In this document: piece after piece, positions 1-5,205 of the stretch | Layout: each line of letters begins with the position of its first letter | Position numbering within the stretch: the stretch's first letter is position 1 | Source of the DNA: SIG480 sp045537045 | Lineage (GTDB): Bacteria > Bacillota > Clostridia > Oscillospirales > JAAYXM01 | NCBI GenBank assembly: GCA_045537045.1 | Contig: JAZSOS010000016.1 | Span: forward strand, 1 to 14,706 | DNA length: 14,706 nucleotides | Reading direction: 5' to 3' | Notes under the pieces: generated by a model | What the model saw: only the letters and a program-made list of their open reading frames with translations | Databases searched by the model: none | Told to the model about the DNA's origin: nothing | Translations under genes and position numbers: made by a program

Positions 1-24
1 GATATCAAATCCTTGTAATGACAT
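1..24 (-). CDS. Start of a gene running off the left edge (product unknown)
   Basis: On the minus strand an AAAGGAG ribosome binding site (38-32) lies 7 nt before an ATG at 24-22, which opens a frame reading MSLQGFDI up to the edge. Only eight codons are visible, so no function can be assigned. The opening resembles the first residues of GH25-type lysozymes (of the form M-S-L-x-G-I-D-I), but eight residues cannot establish that. Support for a real gene comes from the well-placed ribosome binding site and the promoter-like sequence just upstream. Confidence 0.5.
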
Positions 25-42
25 ATCTTGTCTCCTTTCATA

Positions 43-71
43 ATTATATTATAATTGATTTACTTTTTCAA
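43..71 (-). promoter_or_regulatory. Promoter for the left-edge minus-strand gene
   Basis: The minus strand reads TTGAAA (71-66), a 17-bp spacer, then TATAAT (48-43). A second overlapping TATAAT lies at 53-48. The predicted transcription start falls near 36, inside or at the edge of the ribosome binding site (38-32), so the leader would be very short. The hexamers are good but the crowding lowers confidence. Confidence 0.45.
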
Positions 72-120
72 TCGTTTTCTATGTCATTTTCAGCTCTCCT
101 TTCTTCCGCAGCAAACAACA

Positions 121-149
121 AAAACGCACACCGGAAAAGTGCGCGTTTT
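121..149 (-). terminator. Hairpin, terminator-like
   Basis: An 11-bp stem pairs 121-131 with 139-149 around a 7-nt loop. Read on the minus strand the single non-Watson-Crick position is a G-U wobble, whereas on the plus strand it is an A-C mismatch. The minus-strand transcript runs out of the stem into TTTTTG, giving a fair intrinsic-terminator shape. It would stop minus-strand transcription before the left-edge gene, or could act as an attenuator-like structure. Which transcript it serves is not clear. Confidence 0.4.
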
Positions 150-189
150 CAGGCTTGTGACTATATTATCACACAATTTATTTTTTGGG

Positions 190-233
190 TTGCCAAATTT
201 TTGCCAGTTTTTTGCCAATATTTTGCCAGAATT
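190..233 (+). repeat. Four 11-bp direct repeats, consensus TTGCCARWWTT
   Basis: TTGCCA occurs at 190, 201, 212 and 223, an exact 11-bp period, each followed by A/G and an A+T-rich run. The units on either side (179-189 and 234-244) do not match, so the array has four copies. It lies 66 bp before the amidase-like start codon. An 11-bp period puts every copy on nearly the same face of the helix, as seen in operators bound cooperatively. TTGCCA is also one base from a -35 TTGACA, but no good -10 sits at the right distance from any copy. Confidence 0.6.
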
Positions 234-298
234 TCTCGCAGCAAGCTTTTAACCCCATCACGCCTTTTTGCATACAATGCATAAGGAGGCTGATTTTT

Positions 299-790
299 TT
301 GGAATATAACAGACTTGCCGCGGTGCGGTATGCCCGCCGATGGGCATATCAACGCAATCCCGCGTATTACAACTTTGATGAAATAGGCGGTGACTGCACA
401 AACTTTGTGTCCCAATGCGTTTATGCAGGCTCAGGGGTTATGAACTTCACTCCCGACACCGGTTGGTACTACATCTCTCCAGATATGAGAGCACCCGCCT
501 GGACGAGCGTGCGCTTTTTCTACGACTTCATAACAACAAACGAGGGTCCCGGGCCGTACGGTACTCAGGCAGAGCTTTCCGCGGCGCGTCCCGGAGATGT
601 TTTGCAATTTGCTTACGGCGGGAATGAGGATTTCACCCACACGCTTCTTGTTGTCGGCACCGGCAGAATCCCGAATCCGCAAAACATACTTCTTGCCGCG
701 CACACACGTGATGCTTTTGCGCGGCGGATGAGCACATATGATTACACAAACGCACGGCTTATCCATATCGAAGCCGTGCGCGAACCGTAA
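299..790 (+). CDS. Amidase_6-family (putative amidase domain) protein
   Basis: This is a 163-residue protein with the hallmarks of the Amidase_6 family (PF12671), cysteine hydrolases of the NlpC/P60-like fold often linked to cell-wall or peptide amide cleavage in Firmicutes. It opens with the family signature YNRLAAVRYARRWA, then GGDCTNFVSQ with the likely nucleophile Cys33. The likely catalytic His114 is in DFTHTLL, and a late conserved stretch AAHTRDAF begins at 133. The protein is essentially one bare domain with no signal peptide or membrane segment, so export is not evident. The start is TTG at 299, chosen because AAGGAGG ends 9 nt upstream and translation then begins right at the family signature. 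An in-frame ATG at 185 lacks a ribosome binding site and would read through the repeat array. Its substrate is unknown. It is convergent with the next gene. Confidence 0.85.
   Translation: MEYNRLAAVRYARRWAYQRNPAYYNFDEIGGDCTNFVSQCVYAGSGVMNFTPDTGWYYISPDMRAPAWTSVRFFYDFITTNEGPGPYGTQAELSAARPGDVLQFAYGGNEDFTHTLLVVGTGRIPNPQNILLAAHTRDAFARRMSTYDYTNARLIHIEAVREP
751..780. terminator. Perfect 10-bp inverted repeat inside the amidase 3' end
   Basis: CGCACGGCTT (751-760) pairs perfectly with AAGCCGTGCG (771-780) around a 10-nt loop, within the last codons of the amidase gene. On the minus strand the stem is followed by GTTTGTGT, so it may terminate the convergent gene at 1458-805. On the plus strand the T-rich run begins about 15 nt later (AAAAATATTTTT at 789-800), a poor fit for a classical terminator. 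It is plausibly shared by both convergent genes. Confidence 0.4.
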
Positions 791-804
791 AAATATTTTT
801 ATTT

Positions 805-1458
805 CTATCCCAGATATTTATTTAGATAATACGCCTTACTTCTTGCTTTCTTCGCCTTATACTCTTCCCACAGCGCCGCAATTTCAGCAGTGCTCTCTCC
901 CGCATTTTTAGCCAATGATTTGTATTTTGCAATAATTCCCTTAACCTTTCCGTCAATCTCTCCCTCAAGGGATAAGCATCTGCCTATGACGGAAATTATC
1001 ATCTCGCGCTTTTTTCTGCCCGTTCTTTGTGTTGCAGGCAGCGCGCGCCACTCGGCAAGCACCTCATTTTTCATCCCGCCTGCGCGTGAAACAAGAGAGC
1101 TCTCACACACATACAGCTCTTCCCTGCACCTTTGCAGATATGTTTTTTCCTCTTTCACCATAATCTCTGCATCCCGCGCCTCCGACGCAACAGGCGCGCG
1201 GGTGCTTTTTTTTACGTTTTTTTCTGTATCGGAATCCTCTTCTCCCTCGCTATTCGGCAAGTCGCTTTCCTCCCCAGACCCTGAAAGTGCAGGTATTTCC
1301 AACACTTCCATTCCTGACGGTACTGAACCGTTTTCTCCGTCTGCCGCTATGTATATATACACCGCGCGGATATTTTCCCTCTGCCACACGCAAAATGCCG
1401 TAATTGCGATTATGATAAACGCAATTACCGCCAAAAATATTTTAACTCCCTTTTTCAT
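805..1458 (-). CDS. Membrane-anchored protein of unknown function, 217 aa
   Basis: I do not recognise this family. The protein begins with two lysines and a hydrophobic segment (about residues 7-25), which looks like a single N-terminal membrane anchor or an uncleaved signal. A low-complexity acidic, Ser/Gly-rich linker follows (about 41-80). The C-terminal part (about 92-217) is charged, predicted helical, and contains Cys111, Cys118 and Cys161. It ends in a basic tail (KAKKARSKAYYLNKYLG). By topology the helical domain most likely faces outside the cell, tethered by the linker. The ribosome binding site AAGGAAGG lies 12 nt before ATG, slightly long spacing. A good promoter sits directly upstream, and the gene appears monocistronic and divergent from glmS. 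Function is not inferable from sequence alone. Confidence 0.75.
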   Translation of the reverse strand: MKKGVKIFLAVIAFIIIAITAFCVWQRENIRAVYIYIAADGENGSVPSGMEVLEIPALSGSGEESDLPNSEGEEDSDTEKNVKKSTRAPVASEARDAEIMVKEEKTYLQRCREELYVCESSLVSRAGGMKNEVLAEWRALPATQRTGRKKREMIISVIGRCLSLEGEIDGKVKGIIAKYKSLAKNAGESTAEIAALWEEYKAKKARSKAYYLNKYLG

Positions 1459-1488
1459 ATGGTTACCACACCTTCCTTTAACATTTTA

Positions 1489-1517
1489 ATTGTATCAAAA
1501 CACCCCTTTCCGGTCAA
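1489..1517 (-). promoter_or_regulatory. Sigma-A-type promoter for the 217-aa protein gene
   Basis: The minus strand shows TTGACC (1517-1512), a 17-bp spacer and TACAAT (1494-1489). The predicted start near 1482 leaves a leader of about 24 nt before the ATG at 1458. It lies back to back with the glmS promoter, 24 bp apart. Confidence 0.7.
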
Positions 1518-1541
1518 CTGTATTTTGTAAACAAAAGTTGC

Positions 1542-1570
1542 TTGAAAAAAAATATAACCGGGTGTATACT
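1542..1570 (+). promoter_or_regulatory. Sigma-A-type promoter for glmS
   Basis: TTGAAA (1542-1547), a 17-bp spacer and TATACT (1565-1570) form a near-consensus promoter. The expected start near 1577 places about 58 nt of RNA ahead of the ribozyme cleavage site and a leader of about 345 nt before glmS. Confidence 0.75.
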
Positions 1571-1605
1571 TGTGATATATTTATCAATCGTGAGGTGGTT
1601 GCCTA

Positions 1606-1671
1606 TTGACTAAAAAACGGATGAATACCTATAAAGCGCCGGGACCCGAAGACGGGATGTTATCGGGTTGA
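1606..1671 (+). other. Possible 21-codon leader reading frame crossing the ribozyme cleavage site
   Basis: A GAGGTGG ribosome binding site (1592-1598) is followed 7 nt later by TTG (1606). This opens a frame of 21 codons ending with TGA at 1669-1671, inside the ribozyme's conserved TGACGAGG stretch. The predicted peptide begins M-T-K-K-R-M-N-T-Y-K-A. The ribozyme cleavage position (1635/1636) falls exactly between codons 10 and 11. A chance frame of this length is quite possible, so this is a candidate only. Confidence 0.25.
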
Positions 1672-1831
1672 CGAGGCGGGAGTTTCGGCATATTATTCTT
1701 ATTTTTGCATACAATATGCCATATCGAACCATTCGGCGGATGCTCCCCTGTCCCCCTTCGCTGCGGACAGATACGGGGCGTGTCTCAAAAACCGCGGGTA
1801 ACTGCGGTAACAAATGACACGCTTGCAGCGG
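1635..1831 (+). ncRNA. glmS self-cleaving ribozyme (glucosamine-6-phosphate riboswitch)
   Basis: This RNA uses glucosamine-6-phosphate as a cofactor to cleave its own mRNA, shutting off glmS when product is plentiful (Rfam glmS family). The cleavage-site sequence A|GCGCC is at 1635/1636. P1 pairs ACCCGA (1644-1649) with TCGGGT (1663-1668). The conserved TGACGAGG follows, P2 pairs GGGAG (1678-1682) with CTCCC (1743-1747), and the conserved TTCGGCGGATG lies at 1732-1742. P3 is CTGTCC/GGACAG (1748-1753/1765-1770). The P3.1 pseudoknot is CGCTGC (1759-1764) with GCAGCG (1825-1830). P4 is GCGTGTC/GACACGC (1778-1784/1816-1822), and P4.1 is ACCGC/GCGGT (1791-1795/1804-1808). An extra hairpin appears inserted at 1686-1720. 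Location directly upstream of glmS confirms the call. Confidence 0.95.
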
Positions 1832-1832
1832 C

Positions 1833-1898
1833 GGCGGCACGCTAAATCTTCTAATGTGCCGTCGGGGAATTTTTGTCCCCTTGGGAGACTCTTCTCCC
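1833..1898 (+). other. Three tandem stem-loops between the ribozyme and glmS
   Basis: The stems are GGCGGCAC/GTGCCGTC (1833-1840/1856-1863), GGGGA/TCCCC (1864-1868/1876-1880) and GGGAGA/TCTCCC (1883-1888/1893-1898). None has a downstream T-run, so they are not terminators. They would be at the 5' side of the cleaved mRNA body and may influence its decay or access to the glmS ribosome binding site. Confidence 0.5.
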
Positions 1899-1921
1899 CG
1901 TAATGAAAGGATTTAATTAAA

Positions 1922-3748
1922 ATGTGCGGTATAGTTGGTTTCACGGGAAGTGCAAATGCACTCCCCGTACTTCTGAGTGGCTTAAAACGTCTCGAATACA
2001 GAGGATATGACTCTGCGGGTATTGCTGCCTTTGACAGCGGTGATATCCGCGTTGTCAAAACCCGTGGCAGAATATCTGAGCTTGAAAACAAAATAAACGT
2101 GCTTTCAGATTTCTCATCACAGTGCGGCATCGGTCACACACGCTGGGCAACCCACGGCGAGCCGACGGATGAAAATTCGCATCCTCATCTGTCCGAGGAC
2201 GGCAGAATCGCCGTAGTACACAACGGCATTATAGAAAACTACGCAGAGCTTCGCGCGCGCCTTATCAATCGCGGATATCATTTCCGTTCGGAGACCGATA
2301 CGGAAGTCATTGCCCATCTTCTTGACTATTATTACGACGGCGATATCCTCGCCGCTCTCTCAAAGGTTACCACTAAAGTTCGCGGTTCATACGCTCTCGG
2401 CGTTCTGTGTGCAGACCGTCCCGGTGAGATTATCGCCGCAAGGCTTGACAGCCCGCTTATCGTCGGACTTGGCGAGGGTGAAAACTTCATCGCCTCCGAC
2501 ATCCCTGCTTTTCTCTCTCACACAAGAGATTACTACACGGTTGATGACGGCGAAATAATCTGCCTTTCAAAGGATTCTGTAACCGTGTATAACTCCGACC
2601 TTGAACCTGTGGAGAAAGAGCGCATGACCGTAAACTGGAGCGTTGAAGCTGCAGAAAAAGGCGGCTATGAGCATTTTATGCTCAAAGAGATAAACGAACA
2701 ATCCAAAGCCGTGCGTGACACCGTCTCTCCCCGCCTTGAAAACGGCAGAATCGTCCTTGATACAGATATCCCGGAAGTGTTTTTACAAGACATCTCCCGC
2801 GTCCACATCATAGCCTGCGGCTCAGCTTACCATACGGGCACGGTTGCAAAATACGTCATTGAATCTCTTGCAAAAATCCCCGTTGAGGTTGACCTTGCCT
2901 CGGAATTCCGCTACCGTGAGCCTATTGTCTCTGAGCGCGATCTCTGCGTTGTCATCAGCCAGTCAGGCGAAACGGCAGATACTCTCGCGGCAATGCGCGA
3001 AGCGAAGCGGCGCGGAGTGCGCACACTCGCAATTATAAACGTTGTCGGCAGTACAATTGCGCGTGAGGCAGATTTTGTGCTTTACACATGGGCAGGACCC
3101 GAGATTGCCGTTGCTACAACCAAAGCATATTCCACCCAGCTTGTTATGCTTTATATGCTTGCAGCTCGCCTTGCCTCCGTACGCGGACTTATTTCTGTCG
3201 ATGAAGAAAAAAAGCTTGCATCGGAAATATCCCTGATTCCCGAGAAAATAGACAGGGTTATTGGTAACACAAACACGCTTTCATACCTTGCCTCACGCTT
3301 TCATAACCACAAGGACATATTTTTCCTCGGACGCGGCGTTGACTATGCAGCAGGCCTTGAAGGTTCGCTGAAGCTCAAGGAAATTTCGTATATCCGAAGT
3401 GAAGCATATGCTGCAGGCGAGCTTAAGCACGGAACAATTGCGCTTATACAGAACGATACGCTTGTGGTTGCAATCGCCACGCAAAAATCTCTTGCCGAAA
3501 AGATGGTAAGCAACATACGCGAGGTCAAGGCGCGCGGGGCATGCGTTCTTACAATAGCTTCGGAGGATACGCGTGACGCTCTTTCCGCAGTTTCCGACCA
3601 CCTGTTCACCGTTCCCGCATGCTTTGAGAAATTTTCCCCTTCTCTCACGGTTGTCGCAATGCAGATTTTTGCATATTACATTGCAGTTGCGCGAGGCTGC
3701 AGCATCGACAAGCCTCGAAATCTTGCAAAATCTGTAACCGTAGAGTAA
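1922..3748 (+). CDS. glmS: Glutamine-fructose-6-phosphate aminotransferase (isomerizing)
   Basis: GlmS converts fructose-6-phosphate and glutamine to glucosamine-6-phosphate and glutamate, the entry step to UDP-GlcNAc, peptidoglycan and other amino-sugar polymers, in the cytoplasm. The protein has 608 residues, normal for the family. The N-terminal glutaminase domain (about 1-220) starts MCGIVGF with nucleophile Cys2. It includes RLEYRGYDSAG, the conserved GHTRWATHG (71-79) and HNGIIENY (from 100). Two SIS sugar-isomerase domains follow; the first contains ACGSAYHTG and SQSGETADT, the second FLGRGVDYAAGLEGSLKLKE. The C-terminus ends PRNLAKSVTVE as expected for this enzyme. The ATG is fixed by Cys2 and by AAAGG 11 nt upstream. 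It is controlled by the upstream ribozyme and appears monocistronic, with a hairpin about 75 nt downstream. Confidence 0.98.
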   Translation: MCGIVGFTGSANALPVLLSGLKRLEYRGYDSAGIAAFDSGDIRVVKTRGRISELENKINVLSDFSSQCGIGHTRWATHGEPTDENSHPHLSEDGRIAVVHNGIIENYAELRARLINRGYHFRSETDTEVIAHLLDYYYDGDILAALSKVTTKVRGSYALGVLCADRPGEIIAARLDSPLIVGLGEGENFIASDIPAFLSHTRDYYTVDDGEIICLSKDSVTVYNSDLEPVEKERMTVNWSVEAAEKGGYEHFMLKEINEQSKAVRDTVSPRLENGRIVLDTDIPEVFLQDISRVHIIACGSAYHTGTVAKYVIESLAKIPVEVDLASEFRYREPIVSERDLCVVISQSGETADTLAAMREAKRRGVRTLAIINVVGSTIAREADFVLYTWAGPEIAVATTKAYSTQLVMLYMLAARLASVRGLISVDEEKKLASEISLIPEKIDRVIGNTNTLSYLASRFHNHKDIFFLGRGVDYAAGLEGSLKLKEISYIRSEAYAAGELKHGTIALIQNDTLVVAIATQKSLAEKMVSNIREVKARGACVLTIASEDTRDALSAVSDHLFTVPACFEKFSPSLTVVAMQIFAYYIAVARGCSIDKPRNLAKSVTVE

Positions 3749-3804
3749 ATAAATGCAATATTTTAAATTAACAAAAAATTCTCTCACACTTTTTGTTGTA
3801 AATA

Positions 3805-3813
3805 TGTTATACT
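3805..3813 (+). promoter_or_regulatory. Extended -10-like box before the glmS terminator hairpin
   Basis: TGT plus TATACT matches an extended -10 element on the plus strand, but no convincing -35 lies upstream. A start near 3820 would produce only a stub, because the hairpin begins at 3823. It may be chance in A+T-rich DNA. Confidence 0.25.
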
Positions 3814-3822
3814 ATATGTACA

Positions 3823-3846
3823 GGGCGAGGTTTTCCCCGCCCTTTT
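3823..3846 (+). terminator. Hairpin terminator between glmS and the small minus-strand gene
   Basis: GGGCGAGG (3823-3830) pairs with CCCCGCCC (3835-3842) around a TTTT loop, with one A-C mismatch on the plus strand that becomes a G-U pair on the minus strand. On the plus strand the stem is followed by TTTTCTCT, consistent with termination of glmS. It lies 7 bp beyond the stop codon of the convergent small gene and may stop that transcript too, although the minus-strand tail is not T-rich. Confidence 0.6.
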
Positions 3847-3848
3847 CT

Positions 3849-4022
3849 CTACAGGATTGATTGAAGGCTGTCTATCACGCTTCCGGCACCCTTTAAAATT
3901 TTCCCCGTGCTGTGCTTTATGCACTTTGCCGGCTTTTGCTTCTTCGGCACAAGTGCCACCGCAAGAGTTCCCCCTACAATCAATCCCGCCGTCATGCCCT
4001 TGCAAAACGGACTCATCGTCAT
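3849..4022 (-). CDS. Small protein, 57 aa, YtxH-like (glycine-rich hydrophobic N-terminus)
   Basis: A 57-residue frame starts MTMSPFCKGMTAGLIVGG at 4022 and ends at TAG 3851-3849. AGAGGAA (4037-4031) lies about 8 nt before the ATG, a good ribosome binding site. The layout is a short N-terminus, a Gly/Ala-rich hydrophobic stretch (about residues 9-26) with a GLIVGG motif, a basic region rich in Lys (27-44), and a final amphipathic piece. Small YtxH-type proteins in Firmicutes look like this; they are thought to be membrane-associated and often stress-linked. The family name is inference from overall pattern, not from a search. Its codon usage (third-position G/C mixed) looks natural, and the frame fits neatly between the hairpin terminator and the divergent lipoprotein gene. 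A longer overlapping frame exists on the same strand, but it lacks a ribosome binding site and has an implausible composition. Confidence 0.7.
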   Translation of the reverse strand: MTMSPFCKGMTAGLIVGGTLAVALVPKKQKPAKCIKHSTGKILKGAGSVIDSLQSIL

Positions 4023-4027
4023 AAAAT
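4000..4027 (+). promoter_or_regulatory. Possible promoter for the lipoprotein gene
   Basis: TTGCAA (4000-4005), a 16-bp spacer and TAAAAT (4022-4027) lie on the plus strand, overlapping the start of the divergent small gene. A start near 4034 would give a leader of about 84 nt containing the inverted repeat at 4063-4078. The match is moderate. Confidence 0.3.
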
Positions 4028-4062
4028 CACTTCCTCTACAATGATTAGTATTCTCCGGATTC

Positions 4063-4078
4063 CCGCGTTATTTCGCGG
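4063..4078. repeat. Inverted repeat CCGCG-6-CGCGG between divergent genes
   Basis: CCGCG (4063-4067) and CGCGG (4074-4078) flank TTATTT. It is placed between the small minus-strand gene and the lipoprotein gene. It could be a regulator site or a hairpin in the lipoprotein leader; 5-bp arms are short enough to be chance. Confidence 0.35.
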
Positions 4079-4117
4079 TAGTTTGTGGAAAATAAAAAAA
4101 CGGGAGACTTTCAAAAA

Positions 4118-4696
4118 ATGAAAAAATTTACAACAATGCTTCTCACCCTCGCGCTTATTCTCACTCTCACTGCGTGCCTTCCCAACGATTTTTCTGATAT
4201 TGAAGACAGTCCGGACAAGAACCTTCCTGCTCCTGCAACAAAGGAAGAGCTTTATTCGCTCTATGATGCAGTCGGGCGCGATATGACCCGTACGCAGGTG
4301 GAGGAAAAACTCGGCACTGGCGAGCCGAAAATAGATGATTTTGGCGATGTGAAGTATATAAACTACTATAATGAGGCAAAATCCGCCGGCGTTTCAGTAA
4401 TATACGATGACGGAATCGTAGAAACCAAAATGCTTTTCTTTAACTCAAAGAAAAACCTTGTTCCGTTTTCCGGAAGATATACTGACGAAAAAATCCCCGA
4501 AATAAAGTCGGATATGACGGTTGAAAATGCAATAAAAATTATGGGTTCTGTACCGCTTGAGCTTTCCTGTACCTACGATGATGACGGTCCTCTTGATATG
4601 GACAAAATTTATTGCTGGTATAACGAAGATTCGTCAAACTTCATGATTCACACCGAAAGCGGAATTATAGAAAACGTGGCTCTTTACCGTAATTAA
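4118..4696 (+). CDS. Lipoprotein with two BLIP/BamE-like repeats, function unknown
   Basis: The protein has 192 residues. The first 19 form a lipoprotein signal peptide (MKKF, hydrophobic core, lipobox LTAC) with Cys20 as the lipidation site, so it should sit on the outer face of the membrane. A flexible Pro/Asp-rich linker runs to about residue 42. Two related units follow. One starts near 54 (RDMTRTQVEEKLG-G-P) and one near 131 (SDMTVENAIKIMGSVP); each begins with the helix-type pattern M-T-x-x-x-x-x-x-x-G followed by beta-rich sequence. This pattern is typical of the BLIP/SmpA-BamE-like small alpha-beta fold; the assignment is from pattern only. ATG 4118 was chosen over an upstream ATG at 4085 because GGGAG precedes it and the signal peptide starts there. 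No partner or substrate can be named. Confidence 0.8.
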   Translation: MKKFTTMLLTLALILTLTACLPNDFSDIEDSPDKNLPAPATKEELYSLYDAVGRDMTRTQVEEKLGTGEPKIDDFGDVKYINYYNEAKSAGVSVIYDDGIVETKMLFFNSKKNLVPFSGRYTDEKIPEIKSDMTVENAIKIMGSVPLELSCTYDDDGPLDMDKIYCWYNEDSSNFMIHTESGIIENVALYRN

Positions 4697-4697
4697 C

Positions 4698-4726
4698 TTG
4701 ACTATGCTGCCTTTATCCGTTATACT
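4698..4726 (+). promoter_or_regulatory. Sigma-A-type promoter for the NfeD-SPFH-MscL block
   Basis: TTGACT (4698-4703), a 17-bp spacer and TATACT (4721-4726) form a strong promoter 1 bp after the lipoprotein stop codon. The expected start near 4733 would coincide with the ribosome binding site AAAGGAGG (4733-4740), giving a leader of only about 15 nt. Confidence 0.7.
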
Positions 4727-4747
4727 GATTATAAAGGAGGGGTTTTT

Positions 4748-5173
4748 ATGACAAATGTTTACCTTTGGCTTGGTGCCGTAATCCTGTTCGGCATCATCGA
4801 GGCACTTACAGTCGGCATCGTTTCAATCTGGTTTTCCATCGGCTCTCTTGCCGCACTTATCGCCGCTGCACTCCACGCCGCACCGTGGCTTCAGATAACG
4901 GTTTTCCTTGTCTTTTCCGCCGCAGCGCTCATCATCACCCGCCCGCTTATCAAAAAGAAAATTCTTCTCCGCACCACTCCTACAAATACCGATATGCTTA
5001 TCGGTGAAAAAGGTACGGTTGATGAGGCGATCGACAACCTTACAGGCACAGGTTCTGTCAGAATCGCAGGTAAGGTCTGGAGCGCAAAAAGCGAAAACGG
5101 AGACGGTATCCCGTCGGGAAGCACCGTTACAGCCGTCAGAATTGAGGGAGTAAAGCTTATTGTTAAGCTCTAA
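4748..5173 (+). CDS. NfeD-like membrane protein
   Basis: This 141-residue protein matches the short NfeD (NfeD1b-type) plan. Two or three hydrophobic segments lie within residues 5-66. They are followed by basic residues (KKKILLR) and a C-terminal OB-fold domain (about 80-141). That domain carries the characteristic pattern G-K-V-W-S-A-K-S, then a Gly-rich turn and SGSTVTAVRIEGVKLIVKL. NfeD proteins are usually encoded beside SPFH/stomatin-like proteins, and the OB-fold is thought to bind the SPFH partner in membrane microdomains. Here the next gene is exactly such a partner, 32 bp downstream. The short form lacks the N-terminal serine protease domain of the long forms, so no catalytic activity is expected. 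AAAGGAGG lies 7 nt before ATG, and a strong promoter is directly upstream. Confidence 0.9.
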   Translation: MTNVYLWLGAVILFGIIEALTVGIVSIWFSIGSLAALIAAALHAAPWLQITVFLVFSAAALIITRPLIKKKILLRTTPTNTDMLIGEKGTVDEAIDNLTGTGSVRIAGKVWSAKSENGDGIPSGSTVTAVRIEGVKLIVKL

Positions 5174-5205
5174 TAAACCACATATATAATGAAGGGAGAA
5201 AACTT

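Noticed and set aside
190..233. CRISPR array
   Set aside because: The repeat units are 11 bp without spacers; no cas genes are present.
185..298. Longer amidase start at ATG 185
   Set aside because: No ribosome binding site there; the added residues are low-complexity and encoded by the TTGCCA repeats. TTG 299 has AAGGAGG at proper distance and starts at the family signature.
890..1489. 199-aa plus-strand frame opposite the 217-aa gene
   Set aside because: Ser/Phe/Pro-rich mirror of the minus-strand gene, without ribosome binding site or promoter; a shadow frame.
3784..4005. 73-aa minus-strand frame overlapping the small gene
   Set aside because: No ribosome binding site and an unlikely Cys/Gly/Arg-rich composition; it reads across the hairpin, whereas the 57-aa frame has proper signals.
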